A stretch of DNA of 64,000 nt from UBA9655 sp963704475 (GTDB taxonomy: Bacteria; Pseudomonadota; Alphaproteobacteria; UBA9655), in NCBI GenBank assembly GCA_963704475.1, contig OY969900.1:806001-870000 (forward strand). Reading direction: 5' to 3'. Positions within the stretch are counted from its first letter, which is position 1. Every line of letters starts with the position of its first letter. A model generated the notes under the pieces. That model saw nothing but the letters and a program-made list of their open reading frames with translations. It was not told where the DNA came from and made no database searches. Of this stretch, positions 35,564-44,965 are shown piece after piece. A program made the translations under genes and the position numbers.

Positions 35564-37658
35564 CTTCTTTCCCTGTCTCTTGATCCACCTGTTTCATGCT
35601 AAGGCGAATTTTCCCACGATTATCCATATCAATGACTTTGACAAAGACTTCGTCGCCTTCTTTGACAACATCACTCGTTTTTTCAACGCGCCGGGGAGCA
35701 AGTTCACTGATATGCACAAGACCATCTTGGCTACCAAAGAAATTTACAAAAGCACCAAAGTCCACAATACGAACGACTTTGCCTTTATAAATCATCCCCA
35801 CTTCAGGTTCATCCGTAATGCTCCGAATTCGCTTTTCAGCGGCGTCAATAATATCAGCGCTCAGGCCTGAAACATTAATCGTTCCATCATCGGAAATGTC
35901 TATTTTAGCACCTGTTGTTTCGCAGATGTCACGAATGACTTTACCGCCAGCGCCAATGACTTCCCGGATTTTATCTTTAGCGATCGTAAAGGTAATCATA
36001 CGCGGCGCATACTCTTTGACTTCCTCACGTGCCCCTTCAATGGCTTCTTTCATCCGCCCTAAAATATGCAGGCGCCCTAGACGCGCTTGCTCAAGGGCAA
36101 TCTCCATGATCTCTTTCGTAATGCTGGTGATTTTCAAGTCCATTTGAAGCGCTGTAACACCTTTGTCACTCCCCGCAACCTTAAAATCCATATCGCCTAG
36201 ATGATCTTCGTCTCCAATAATATCGGAGAGAACAGCAAAATCTTTACCTTCTTTAATAAGCCCCATGGCAATGCCCGCAACCGGTCGCGTTAGAGGCACC
36301 CCTGCATCCATCAAGGCAAGAGAACTACCACAAACGGTTGCCATCGAAGAAGATCCATCAGATTCTGTAATTTCAGAGACAAGACGTATCGTATAAGGGA
36401 ACTTATCTTTTGCTGGCATTAAAGGATGAAGCGCCCGCCAAGCGAGTTTTCCATGTCCGATTTCTCGTCGCCCAGGCCCACTCATACGACCCGTTTCTCC
36501 GACTGAATAGGGAGGAAAATTATAGTGCAACAGAAAACTTTCTTTGTATTCACCTTCAAGCGCATCAATGATTTGTTCATTCTGGCCTGTCCCAAGTGTC
36601 GCTACAACGAGCGCTTGGGTAGATCCTCTTGTAAACAAAGCACTTCCATGAGCACGGGGAAGAATACCCACTTCAGAGACAATAGGCCTTATGGTTTCTG
36701 TGTCTCGTCCATCAATCCGACGCTTTGTTTTTAAGATTTTTTTGCGCACAAGATCTTTGGACAAATCTTTAAATTCAGCCACCGCCAGCGATTCTGAAAA
36801 TCCTTCTTCTTTGAGAGCTTCAACCGTTTGGTTCTTAACCAGGGTCACTTTTTCATGACGAAGACTTTTTTCTTGAATACTATAGGCTGCCTCAAGATCA
36901 TCTGCTGCAAGATCCTTTAACCGATCTATAAGCTTTTCTCTTTGAGGATCTTCAGGGGAGAGCTCCCAGGGCGCTTTTGCACACTCTTGTGCAAGATCGA
37001 TGATCATCTTAATAACAGGTTGAAAATTGCTATGCCCAAACATAACAGCTTCAAGCATTTGCGCTTCAGAAAGCTCATGAGCTTCTGACTCCACCATCAA
37101 AACACCTTCAGCCGTACCTGCAACAACCAAGTTCAACTGAGAAAGAGGGATTTGATCTAGCGATGGGTTTAAAACGAGCTCTCCTTCTATAAGAGCCACA
37201 CGAGCTGCCCCGATAGGACCTAAGAAAGGAAGGCCAGAAATTGTCAAGGCAGCAGACGCGCCAATAAGAGCTGGAATATCAGGAGATGTCTCCATATCAT
37301 GACTCAAAACCGTACAAATTACTTGAGTATCATTGACAAAGCCTGGTGCAAAAAGAGGACGAATAGGACGATCAATGAGGCGTGACGTCAGTGTCTCGCT
37401 ATCGCTTGGTTTTCCTTCTCGTTTAAAAAAACCACCTGGGATTCGTCCAGCTGCATACGCTTTTTCTTGGTAGTGGACGGTAAGGGGAAAAAAATCCACA
37501 CCTGGCATCGGTTTTTTATGCGCCACTGCGGTGCACAAAACGATTGTCTCGCCGTAGGTTACAAGAACGGCACCATCTGCTTGACGCGCCACTTTTCCTG
37601 TTTCAAGGGTAAGTTGCTTTCCCCCCCAGTTTATTTCTTTTTTGTAGACTTTAAACAT
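35547..37658 (-). CDS. pnp: Polyribonucleotide nucleotidyltransferase (PNPase)
   Basis: 703 residues. Phosphorolytic 3'-5' exoribonuclease of RNA turnover. Two RNase PH domains (FFKREGKPSDSETLTSRLID, and the second with GSSMATVCGSSLALMDAG), a KH domain (IREVIGAGGKVIRDICETTG) and a C-terminal S1 domain (GKVVRIVDFGAFVNFFG). Standard length and order. The last codons run into a repeat-like TGATTACTGATTAC stretch (VISNQ end). Follows rpsO, as in most bacteria. Confidence 0.97.
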   Translation of the reverse strand: MFKVYKKEINWGGKQLTLETGKVARQADGAVLVTYGETIVLCTAVAHKKPMPGVDFFPLTVHYQEKAYAAGRIPGGFFKREGKPSDSETLTSRLIDRPIRPLFAPGFVNDTQVICTVLSHDMETSPDIPALIGASAALTISGLPFLGPIGAARVALIEGELVLNPSLDQIPLSQLNLVVAGTAEGVLMVESEAHELSEAQMLEAVMFGHSNFQPVIKMIIDLAQECAKAPWELSPEDPQREKLIDRLKDLAADDLEAAYSIQEKSLRHEKVTLVKNQTVEALKEEGFSESLAVAEFKDLSKDLVRKKILKTKRRIDGRDTETIRPIVSEVGILPRAHGSALFTRGSTQALVVATLGTGQNEQIIDALEGEYKESFLLHYNFPPYSVGETGRMSGPGRREIGHGKLAWRALHPLMPAKDKFPYTIRLVSEITESDGSSSMATVCGSSLALMDAGVPLTRPVAGIAMGLIKEGKDFAVLSDIIGDEDHLGDMDFKVAGSDKGVTALQMDLKITSITKEIMEIALEQARLGRLHILGRMKEAIEGAREEVKEYAPRMITFTIAKDKIREVIGAGGKVIRDICETTGAKIDISDDGTINVSGLSADIIDAAEKRIRSITDEPEVGMIYKGKVVRIVDFGAFVNFFGSQDGLVHISELAPRRVEKTSDVVKEGDEVFVKVIDMDNRGKIRLSMKQVDQETGKEVISNQ

Positions 37659-37692
37659 TCGTTTGTTTTTCCTATTCTGTCATTATACCTGT

Positions 37693-37754
37693 GTCGTCCC
37701 GAATTTATTTCGGGACCTTGTGACAATGAGATCCTGAAACAAGTTCAGGATGAC
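37693..37754. repeat. TCATCC/GGATGAC palindrome between rpsO and pnp
   Basis: Contains CCCGAATTTATTTCGGG and CCTGAAACAAGTTCAGG hairpins inside GTCGTCC...GGATGAC arms. Same family as the units at 35466 and 44404. It lies where rpsO-pnp transcripts are commonly cut or attenuated. Confidence 0.75.
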
Positions 37755-37758
37755 AATG

Positions 37759-38028
37759 CTATCGCCTTAATTTTAGTCTCTCAATAAGCATTCTATACCG
37801 ATCATTATCAATACGCTTTAAATAATCTAGCAATCGCCGCCGCCGACTGACCCACATAAGAAGGCCTCGACGAGAATGAAAGTCTTTCGCATGTGTCCCC
37901 AAATGAGACGTAAGATTATTAATCCGTTCTGTTAAAACAGCTACCTGTACCTCAGGAGACCCTGTGTCGTTCTTTTGAGTTGCGAATTCTTTAATAACTT
38001 CTTGTTTTCGTGTAGGTGTAATCGACAT
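37759..38028 (-). CDS. rpsO: 30S ribosomal protein S15
   Basis: 89 residues, full length. Binds the central domain of 16S rRNA. Recognisable: QKNDTGSPEVQVAVLTERIN and HSRRGLLMWVSRRRRLLDYL. Preceded by truB and followed by pnp, the usual order; a palindromic repeat fills the gap to pnp. Confidence 0.98.
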   Translation of the reverse strand: MSITPTRKQEVIKEFATQKNDTGSPEVQVAVLTERINNLTSHLGTHAKDFHSRRGLLMWVSRRRRLLDYLKRIDNDRYRMLIERLKLRR

Positions 38029-38039
38029 CGTTTTCTCCT

Positions 38040-38912
38040 TTATCTATAATTAAATACACGGTGCGGCTTTATACTCCCTGCCTCTGCTCTCGCAAGGGCT
38101 TGGGGCACTCCTTTACAAAGGATCAACACAACTCCTTCCTCTTTACAAGAAGTTGAGATGGGTTGCCCCCTGCGGAGCCGATAAGCCTCGTCATTGCCCA
38201 CTTCAAGAGCCAGGATGTCGGCCAGCGCATCTTGAAGAGGTAAGATATAGTTCATCAATTCTGTGTTATGCCCTATCTTGACAAGAGAATCTAGTAAAAT
38301 CGCATCTTTCTCTTCAAATGGGCCCGCCTTTATACGTCTTAGGCTTATAAGATGGCCGTAAGTCCCTAACTTTAAAGCTAAGTCACGGGCAAGACTCCGC
38401 ACGTACGTCCCTTTACTACATTTCACTTCAAATACCGCAGAATCAGGAAGAACTGAGAGAAGATTGAAGTATTTAATAGTAACGCAACGGGAAGGGAGAT
38501 CCACCTTTTCTCCCGCACGGGCCAAGGCATAGGCTCTTTTTCCCTTGACTTTAAGTGCTGAGTAAATAGGCGGGATTTGGTCGATCTTTCCTCTAAAAAA
38601 AGGGAGAGCCTCTTCAATGTCTTGGCGTGAGGGGTGATGAGAAGATGTTGCGGTTACCTCTCCCTCTCGATCTTCCGTAGAACGAGCCTCTCCCCATTTA
38701 ACTTCAAAACGGTAAGCCTTTTCTTCTTCCAAAACATACGCCATTGTCTTGGTAGCTTCTCCTAAAGCAATCGGTAATACACCAGTTGCGAGAGGATCTA
38801 ACGTTCCCCCATGGCCCGCTTTTTTAGCTTTAAAAAGACGCTTGATGACAGCCACAACATGAGCCGACGTCATTCCTTCAGGCTTATCAATGATAATCCA
38901 ACCATGGGTCAC
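38040..38912 (-). CDS. truB: tRNA pseudouridine-55 synthase TruB
   Basis: 290 residues. Makes pseudouridine 55 in the T arm of tRNAs. N-terminal DKPEGMTSAHVV, the catalytic Asp in GHGGTLDPLATGVLPIALG, and CSKGTYVRSLARDLA (motif III) are present, with a short C-terminal domain. rpsO follows after 11 nt. Confidence 0.97.
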   Translation of the reverse strand: MTHGWIIIDKPEGMTSAHVVAVIKRLFKAKKAGHGGTLDPLATGVLPIALGEATKTMAYVLEEEKAYRFEVKWGEARSTEDREGEVTATSSHHPSRQDIEEALPFFRGKIDQIPPIYSALKVKGKRAYALARAGEKVDLPSRCVTIKYFNLLSVLPDSAVFEVKCSKGTYVRSLARDLALKLGTYGHLISLRRIKAGPFEEKDAILLDSLVKIGHNTELMNYILPLQDALADILALEVGNDEAYRLRRGQPISTSCKEEGVVLILCKGVPQALARAEAGSIKPHRVFNYR

Positions 38913-39008
38913 AGTAGACTACTCTCCAAAAAATAATTTTTTAAGGTGCAAATTCCCTAAAAATCAGTTGTTCAAGGAATAGGAATCTGAGAGAATCCCC
39001 AGTGTTTA

Positions 39009-39058
39009 TCATCCTGAACTTGTTTCAGGATCTTTTGACAAGGAGATCCCTAAATGAC
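39009..39058. repeat. Single CCTGAACTTGTTTCAGG palindrome unit
   Basis: TCATCCTGAACTTGTTTCAGG at 39009-39029 is the reverse orientation of the unit in the gaps near pnp; a degenerate ATGACG arm closes it at 39054-39059, next to the trkA stop. Confidence 0.65.
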
Positions 39059-39060
39059 GT

Positions 39061-40437
39061 TTAAAAAATCTCCAACCTTACTGAAAACAGCTTTTCAAAC
39101 TGTTTTACACCTGAACTTGCCACCATTAAGATCACGAGATCGTTTACTTTTATGACCATGTCTTTCCGCGGCATAAGGATATGCCCTTCGCGAACAATCG
39201 AGCCGATAATTAAACTCTTTGGGATATTGATTTCCCCAACTGTTAGTCCTAAGACATTTGATGTCCCCACGGCCTCAGCCTCAATAACCTCGCCAAAACT
39301 ATCTCTAAGAGAGTGGACAGTGCGAATACGGCCTCTTCTTACATATTGTAATATATTTGAGACAGTCAGCGCTTTAGGACTAATAACGGAATCAATCCCC
39401 AAGGTGGGGATCACACTTGAGTAGGCAGAGCTATTGATAAGCGCCATGGATTGCTTAGCCCCCATGCGTTTAGCTAAAAGAGATCCTAAGATATTAACTT
39501 TATCATCAGACGTGACCGCCACAACTTTATCCGTCCCATTCGTATTGGCTTCCTTTAAAATTTCCGTATCCAACGCATCTCCTCGCAATACAATCGTGCG
39601 AGAAAGCTGGTTTGCCACATAGGTCGCTCTATCTTTATCATTTTCGATGAGCATCACAGAAATGTTCGGATGGTAAGCTTCAACGTCTTCACTCAAGCAA
39701 AGCCCCACATTCCCACCCCCTAAGATTAAAAGGCGTTGAGACCTTTGCTCACTAAATCCAAACGCTTCTACAGCGTGCATCACTGTTGCTTGGGGAATGA
39801 GCAAATAAACCTCATCATCCTCCTGCAATTGATCAGATCCCGTCGGAACAAATCCAACATCTCCTCGAATAACAAATAAAACACGTAGGTTGAGTTCGGG
39901 AAACAGGTTCTCAAGAAAACGCAACGGCGTATTGAGAATAGGGGCTCTTGCCTTGCAGCGAATCCCCACCAGCTGAATTGTTTTATTCGCAAAAGGAATG
40001 ACTTCAAAAGCCCCAGGAATCTCAAGGCCTCGTCCAATTGTACGCGCCACTTCAAATTCAGGGGAAATAACGAGGTCAATAGGCATATGATCAGGCTTAT
40101 AAAGAGTTGACCACTCTGGATTGAGGTAACTTTTACTCCTTAGACGTGCAATTTTTATGGGAACGTTAAAAAGAGAGTGAGCAATCTGACACGCCACCAT
40201 ATTGACTTCATCAGAAAAAGTTACGGCAATAATGATATCCGTATCCCGAAGATTTGCACGCGCAAGAACATCTGGATGGGAAGCAAACCCAATAATTCCC
40301 CTCACATCTAAAACACCTGAGATATGATTAATCAATTCTTCAGACTGATCAATGACTGTCACATCATTGTCATGGGCTGAAAGATAACGAGCAATACTAA
40401 ACCCGACCTGTCCGGCACCACAAATAAGTACTTTCAC
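39061..40437 (-). CDS. trkA: Trk potassium uptake regulatory subunit TrkA
   Basis: 458 residues, cytoplasmic NAD-binding gate of the Trk K+ channel. Two tandem RCK units: first Rossmann CGAGQVGFSIARYLS, second LILGGGNVGLCLSEDVE, each followed by a TrkA-C domain. The start is GTG at 40437, overlapping the previous gene's TGA (GTGA). The trkH channel gene is not in the window. Confidence 0.95.
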   Translation of the reverse strand: MKVLICGAGQVGFSIARYLSAHDNDVTVIDQSEELINHISGVLDVRGIIGFASHPDVLARANLRDTDIIIAVTFSDEVNMVACQIAHSLFNVPIKIARLRSKSYLNPEWSTLYKPDHMPIDLVISPEFEVARTIGRGLEIPGAFEVIPFANKTIQLVGIRCKARAPILNTPLRFLENLFPELNLRVLFVIRGDVGFVPTGSDQLQEDDEVYLLIPQATVMHAVEAFGFSEQRSQRLLILGGGNVGLCLSEDVEAYHPNISVMLIENDKDRATYVANQLSRTIVLRGDALDTEILKEANTNGTDKVVAVTSDDKVNILGSLLAKRMGAKQSMALINSSAYSSVIPTLGIDSVISPKALTVSNILQYVRRGRIRTVHSLRDSFGEVIEAEAVGTSNVLGLTVGEINIPKSLIIGSIVREGHILMPRKDMVIKVNDLVILMVASSGVKQFEKLFSVRLEIF

Positions 40438-40880
40438 GCCTCGATTTCTTTCTCCAAAAAGCTCATAAGATCAAGCTCACTCAATTTCGTTACATCTTTT
40501 GGAATTTCAGCCGTAATTTTTGATAAGACAGTCTTAGATAGATGTCCCCTTAAGTTTCCAAGAGTCTCAGGGGGAGATATCATAATAAGCTCATCAAATT
40601 CTTTTTTTTGAGTTGCTGCCTCCAAAATATCACAAAGTTCCTTTGCAAAACGATCCTTTTGATGCTGATGCCAATCTGTATGGGGAGCATACGCATGATG
40701 CCCTGAATAACCACTTTCAAAAGCCCGTCCGGGTTTAGAGGTTCCCAAATCGCTTTCTTTTAAATTCTCGGCAACAAAATCCTGCCCAAGAGCATTTTCA
40801 AGCTTTTGATGGTCTTTCCTAAAGATACGCGCCCGGGCTCCATCTGCAACAAGAACCCATATTTTTTTCTTCTGAATCAT
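40434..40880 (-). CDS. Host attachment protein family (PF10116-like)
   Basis: 148 residues. The start KIWVLVADGARARIFR, the central APHTDWHQHQKDRFAKEL and LIMISPPETLGNLRGHLSK match the family called 'protein required for attachment to host cells'; in practice its biochemical role is unclear and the fold resembles eRF1/Pelota-type domains. It overlaps trkA by 4 nt, so the two are translationally coupled. The name comes from one Agrobacterium study and should not be read as proof of adhesion. Confidence 0.85.
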   Translation of the reverse strand: MIQKKKIWVLVADGARARIFRKDHQKLENALGQDFVAENLKESDLGTSKPGRAFESGYSGHHAYAPHTDWHQHQKDRFAKELCDILEAATQKKEFDELIMISPPETLGNLRGHLSKTVLSKITAEIPKDVTKLSELDLMSFLEKEIEA

Positions 40881-40945
40881 GTGGTTAGACTCCTTATTTG
40901 CCTATTTTATATCTTCACTATCAAAGATAAATCATAAAAATCTCG

Positions 40946-41728
40946 TTAAACTAAATGAAAAACATGAATAACAAAGGTTAAGAACACTTCCAACATGATA
41001 AGAAACACGATGATTGATTCTAACATCGTTGAATGGCGATTGTTAAGCTCGTCCCGCATCATCTCAAACAGTTCCTTTACAATATCCAATCTACGATTCA
41101 GCACGGCTGTACGATTGTACAATTCTAAATCATTAATCGTCATGGTATAGAGGCTTTCATATTCTGGATGATCCCAAATAAATACAGGGGCATCTAAGAT
41201 ATCACTGTGTAAATTCACAGATGTGCGCTCAATAAATAATTCCCCAATTCTTTTCGAAATTTCTTTGCGCGCAAGAGAAATTTTGCCGCGACGCGCCAAT
41301 TCCTGGGGAATATTTTTGGTCGTTTCAATCGTCCGATCAATGCGGACCTCAAAAGCCGTCAACTTTATCGTTTGGGAAAGACCATAAGAAACTGCCAACA
41401 TTTGAAGTGCATGAGAGCGCGTCTTAGCAAGCGTAATTTTATCCTGAAAAAATCGAGGCTTTGTTGCAAAGGAATAGTCAAATTCTTCTGAAACGGGATG
41501 AATTAGATTTTGAGAAAATTTTTTAAGACACGTTAAAAATCGAGATTCTTCTTCCGCAGATACGTTCCACAAAACAGCGCATCCATACCGAAAAATAAAA
41601 AAATCCCATTCTTTATAAGAAGCGTGCAGCGCATCTGTATAAAAATTAATAAATTCAACATCCTCTAAAGCCAAAGCCAAGCCGTGAAGATCGTATGTTT
41701 CCGCTGTACTCAGCGCAAGACAACGCAT
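40946..41728 (-). CDS. RMD1/YagE family (DUF155) membrane protein
   Basis: 260 residues. The DUF155 domain includes EWDFFIFRYGCAVLWNVSAE and the C-terminal block DVLELYNRTAVLNRRL-like (NDLELYNRTAVLNRRLDIVK), followed by one transmembrane helix at the end (SIIVFLIMLEVFLTFVIHVF). The eukaryotic relative RMND1 is a mitochondrial inner-membrane protein needed for translation. The bacterial role is unknown. Transcribed with the dnaA-dnaN side but separated by 70 nt. Confidence 0.85.
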   Translation of the reverse strand: MRCLALSTAETYDLHGLALALEDVEFINFYTDALHASYKEWDFFIFRYGCAVLWNVSAEEESRFLTCLKKFSQNLIHPVSEEFDYSFATKPRFFQDKITLAKTRSHALQMLAVSYGLSQTIKLTAFEVRIDRTIETTKNIPQELARRGKISLARKEISKRIGELFIERTSVNLHSDILDAPVFIWDHPEYESLYTMTINDLELYNRTAVLNRRLDIVKELFEMMRDELNNRHSTMLESIIVFLIMLEVFLTFVIHVFHLV

Positions 41729-41798
41729 GTGTTTTCTCTTTCTTTATTAAAGAAAGGATACATCAAGTAAGATAAAAAATCCAGCCCTTCTAAATAAC

Positions 41799-42923
41799 CT
41801 ATACCCGCATTGGCATCAAAACATAAAGAGCCGCGTCATCCACAGCATCTTTTGCTATAATGGCTTGGGTTTCATCGCCAATTAAAAATTGGAGTGTTGG
41901 ATTTGCAATTTGTTGTGCAACATCAAGAACAAATCGTGCATTAAAGCCAAATTCCATGGAATCACCCCCATACTTGATGTCAAGCTCTTCAACAGCATTT
42001 CCTATCTCGCTGTCATGGACAGAAAGAACCATTATATCGCCTGTGACCTGTATTTTTACGGGACGTAACTTATCAGTAGACATCAATGAGACGCGATCAA
42101 CTGCTTCAGCAAATGCTTTCACGTCCACTTCCACAACCTTGTCATTTCCAAAAGGAATAACTTGCTCATAATCAGGAAACTTGCCTTCAATAAGGCGTGA
42201 TATAAGGATAGAAGAGCCTATGTCAAAACGCACCTGATTTTCAGACAAAGCTATGGTAATATCCCCCGTTACCCCATCAATCAGCTTACGAATTTCCTGA
42301 ATTGTTTTCCGCGCCATAATGACTTGAGGCATCGTTGAAATTTTTGAAGGAAGCGCCACTTGAGCTGTTGCAAGGCGCAACCCATCTGTTGTTACAGCCT
42401 TTAAAAACCCATCCTCTGTCATATGAAAGAAAATTCCATTAAGGTGATAGCGTGTTTCTTGCGTCGACATTGAAAAATGCGTTTTATCAATAAGACGCGA
42501 GAATTCTGTCGCAGGAATTTTAAACGTACAGGCATGACTTTCTTCCAACATCGAGGGAAAATCAATGGAGGGAAGACAAGAAAAATTATAAGAAGATTTT
42601 CCCGACTGTAATTGAAGGAAATTCTCTCCCGCCACCGTCTTTAACTCAATATCAGCGCCTTCGTTCAGTTTTCGTACAACATCAAAAAGAAGATGGGCTG
42701 AAACAGTTGTTTTTCCTTCTTTTTTAATATGGGCAGGCACAGTCTCAATAAGGGTCAGCTCAAGATCTGTTGCTGTTATTTTTAAAGTATTTTCACGGGC
42801 CTCCAGAAGAACATGGGCAAGAATGGGAACTGTATTGCGGCGTTCTACTACTCCTTGACAATGCGCCAGAGCTTTGTGAAGGGCAGATCTTTCTACAATA
42901 AGGTGAAGGGCTTCTCCAGTCAT
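41799..42923 (-). CDS. dnaN: DNA polymerase III beta subunit (sliding clamp)
   Basis: 374 residues in three clamp domains. N-terminal LHKALAHCQGVVERRNTVPI and C-terminal end DAALYVLMPMRV are typical. Forms the ring that tethers the replicase to DNA. It follows dnaA after 3 nt, so both are co-transcribed. recF is not next to it here. Confidence 0.97.
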   Translation of the reverse strand: MTGEALHLIVERSALHKALAHCQGVVERRNTVPILAHVLLEARENTLKITATDLELTLIETVPAHIKKEGKTTVSAHLLFDVVRKLNEGADIELKTVAGENFLQLQSGKSSYNFSCLPSIDFPSMLEESHACTFKIPATEFSRLIDKTHFSMSTQETRYHLNGIFFHMTEDGFLKAVTTDGLRLATAQVALPSKISTMPQVIMARKTIQEIRKLIDGVTGDITIALSENQVRFDIGSSILISRLIEGKFPDYEQVIPFGNDKVVEVDVKAFAEAVDRVSLMSTDKLRPVKIQVTGDIMVLSVHDSEIGNAVEELDIKYGGDSMEFGFNARFVLDVAQQIANPTLQFLIGDETQAIIAKDAVDDAALYVLMPMRV

Positions 42924-42926
42924 CTT

Positions 42927-44273
42927 TTAAGTCTCCAACATGCGACGCAGTAGTTCAACATCTTCACGCATATTTTTTTCTTTGTCCATCAAGTCTTCAA
43001 TTTTCTTTACAGCGTGTAAAATAGTCGTGTGGTCACGCCCTCCAAATTTACGTCCAATTTCCGGCAACGAGCGAGAAGTGAGCTGTTTTGCTAAATACAT
43101 AGCAACTTGGCGCGGACGCGCAACCATTCGAGCACGACGCGGGGAATGCATATCAGAGATGCGTATGCTATAGTATTCAGCAACCCTTTTTTGAATTTCA
43201 TCGACCGTAACCCGCCTGTCATTTGCTCTAAGCAAATCCCTCAAAACATCTTGGGTTGTCTCAAGCGTAATCTGGCGACCTACAAGCGTTGAGTGGGCTA
43301 TAACGCGTGTTAAAGCCCCTTCAAGCTCACGGATATTAGAAGAAATCTTATAGGCTAAAAATTCAAGAACTTTCTGAGGAACAGTAACAGCTGCCTGCTC
43401 TGCTTTGGACTGAAGAATGCCCAGACGAAGCTCATAGGTTGTAGGATGAATATCTGCCACTAGCCCCCACCCAAGACGAGATTTCAGACGATCTTCCATT
43501 CCTTCTAGATCTGAGGGTGATTTATCAGCTGAAATAATAATCTGGCGATTTTGATCCACAAGGGCATTAAAAGTGTGAAAAAATTCTTCCTGTGTTGATT
43601 CTTTCCCGCTAATGAATTGAACATCATCAATCATTAAGACATCCACCGACCTGAAGTGGTCTTTAAAAGAAACCGTATCCTTAAACCGCAACGCCCGCAC
43701 AAATTGATACATGAACTTTTCGGCCGACATATAGATAACTTTGCGCTTTGGGTGACATTTCTTGATATGCCATGCGATCGCATGCATCAGATGGGTTTTT
43801 CCGAGCCCCACCCCCCCGTACAGAAACAAAGGATTAAAGGTAACAGAGTCTGATTCAGCAACCTTACGCGCGGCTGCATGGGCCAACTCATTTGGTTTTC
43901 CAACAACAAAATTTTCGAAAGTAAACCGAGAATCAAGGTTTGATCCAACTTCCACCATATCCAAAAGAGTGGGAGCGACAGAAGCGCTTGCAACAGAAGC
44001 ATTTCCTTCTTCAGTCGCCGTAATGGTCACATCGAAAGGCTGCGTATTATCGTTTACACTTTGCAGAATAACTTTAATGCGTTCTGCGTAATTATTTTTG
44101 ACCCAATCTCGCGTAAAAATATTCGGGGCCTTCAAGCAAAGAGACCCTTTTTTCTGATCAACAACAGAGAGCGGCTTCAACCAGCTTGAATAGGTGGCTT
44201 CACCATACTCCTCCAAAAGACGTCCTTGGATACTCTCCCATTGTTCATTAAGATTAATTTGTGTTGCTATCAT
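42927..44273 (-). CDS. dnaA: Chromosomal replication initiator DnaA
   Basis: 448 residues. Domain I at 1-75, AAA+ core with Walker A GGVGLGKTHLMH and Walker B VLMIDDVQFI, and the DNA-binding domain IV with SLPEIGRKFGGRDHTTILHA. Binds DnaA boxes at oriC. I found no cluster of TTATNCACA boxes upstream, so oriC appears to be elsewhere, which is common in alphaproteobacteria. A nest of palindromic repeats lies in the gap to rpsT. Confidence 0.98.
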   Translation of the reverse strand: MIATQINLNEQWESIQGRLLEEYGEATYSSWLKPLSVVDQKKGSLCLKAPNIFTRDWVKNNYAERIKVILQSVNDNTQPFDVTITATEEGNASVASASVAPTLLDMVEVGSNLDSRFTFENFVVGKPNELAHAAARKVAESDSVTFNPLFLYGGVGLGKTHLMHAIAWHIKKCHPKRKVIYMSAEKFMYQFVRALRFKDTVSFKDHFRSVDVLMIDDVQFISGKESTQEEFFHTFNALVDQNRQIIISADKSPSDLEGMEDRLKSRLGWGLVADIHPTTYELRLGILQSKAEQAAVTVPQKVLEFLAYKISSNIRELEGALTRVIAHSTLVGRQITLETTQDVLRDLLRANDRRVTVDEIQKRVAEYYSIRISDMHSPRRARMVARPRQVAMYLAKQLTSRSLPEIGRKFGGRDHTTILHAVKKIEDLMDKEKNMREDVELLRRMLET

Positions 44274-44280
44274 TTTGTCA

Positions 44281-44562
44281 GTTATCAGTAGTCGGTGATC
44301 AGATAATCGCTATTGCGCTATTTGAGGTCGTCATTGCGAGGAACGAAGTGACGAAGCAACCTAGTTCTAACACTTTATGCCCAAAGGGCATACAATAAAT
44401 ACTGTCATCCTGAACTTGTTTCAGGATCGCACGTCATGAGGTTCCCAATTTGTCATCCCGGACCTGATCCGGGATCTCATGCCCATGGGGTCCTGAAACA
44501 AGTTCAGGATGACAGTATATTTTACTGGGTTGCTTCGTCGCTAGCGCTCCTCGCAATGACGT
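44281..44562. repeat. Nested palindrome block between rpsT and dnaA
   Basis: Outer arms 44329-44365 (GTCATTGCGAGGAACGAAG...) and 44524-44562 are inverted copies. Inside them 44404-44428 (GTCATCCTGAACTTGTTTCA...) pairs with 44490-44514. A central hairpin CCCGGACCTGATCCGGG (44457-44473) lies between. A TCAGTTATCAGTAGTCGG stretch (44279-44296) next to the dnaA start belongs to the third repeat type. This fills most of the 344-nt gap. Confidence 0.8.
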
Positions 44563-44617
44563 CCTCACAGAATAAGATTACTTATTAAGAGACGCGTCTA
44601 ACGACTAATACTAAATA

Positions 44618-44884
44618 TTAAATACTAACTGCCTTAACCCGTGCATTCAGTCGAGACATTTTACGAGCTGCCGTATTGCCATGCAACACCCCTTTTGTCA
44701 CACCCTTCATAATTTCTGGCTGTGCTAAGGCAAGTGCTGCTTGAGCCATAGCTTTATCCCCGGATGCGGCGGCAGCTTCTACCTTTTTAATAAACGTCCG
44801 AATACGTGAAAGATGAGAATGATTCCGTACGCTTTGTTTTGCGTCCCGGCGAATGCGATGCAGTGCTGACTTGTGTTGTGCCAT
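44618..44884 (-). CDS. rpsT: 30S ribosomal protein S20
   Basis: 88 residues. Starts MAQHKSALHRIRRDAKQSVR, the family signature; end GVLHGNTAARKMSRLNARV. The ATG at 44884 is preferred (AGGA 10 nt upstream) over ATG 44893, which would add three residues. rpsT next to dnaA is an alphaproteobacterial arrangement. Confidence 0.97.
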   Translation of the reverse strand: MAQHKSALHRIRRDAKQSVRNHSHLSRIRTFIKKVEAAAASGDKAMAQAALALAQPEIMKGVTKGVLHGNTAARKMSRLNARVKAVSI

Positions 44885-44965
44885 GATGTCCATGTCCTAG
44901 TTTAAATTTTCACCCGTTAGAGAGAGGTATACCTGACTCTCATGGGATCGTCAATAAAAGCAAAT

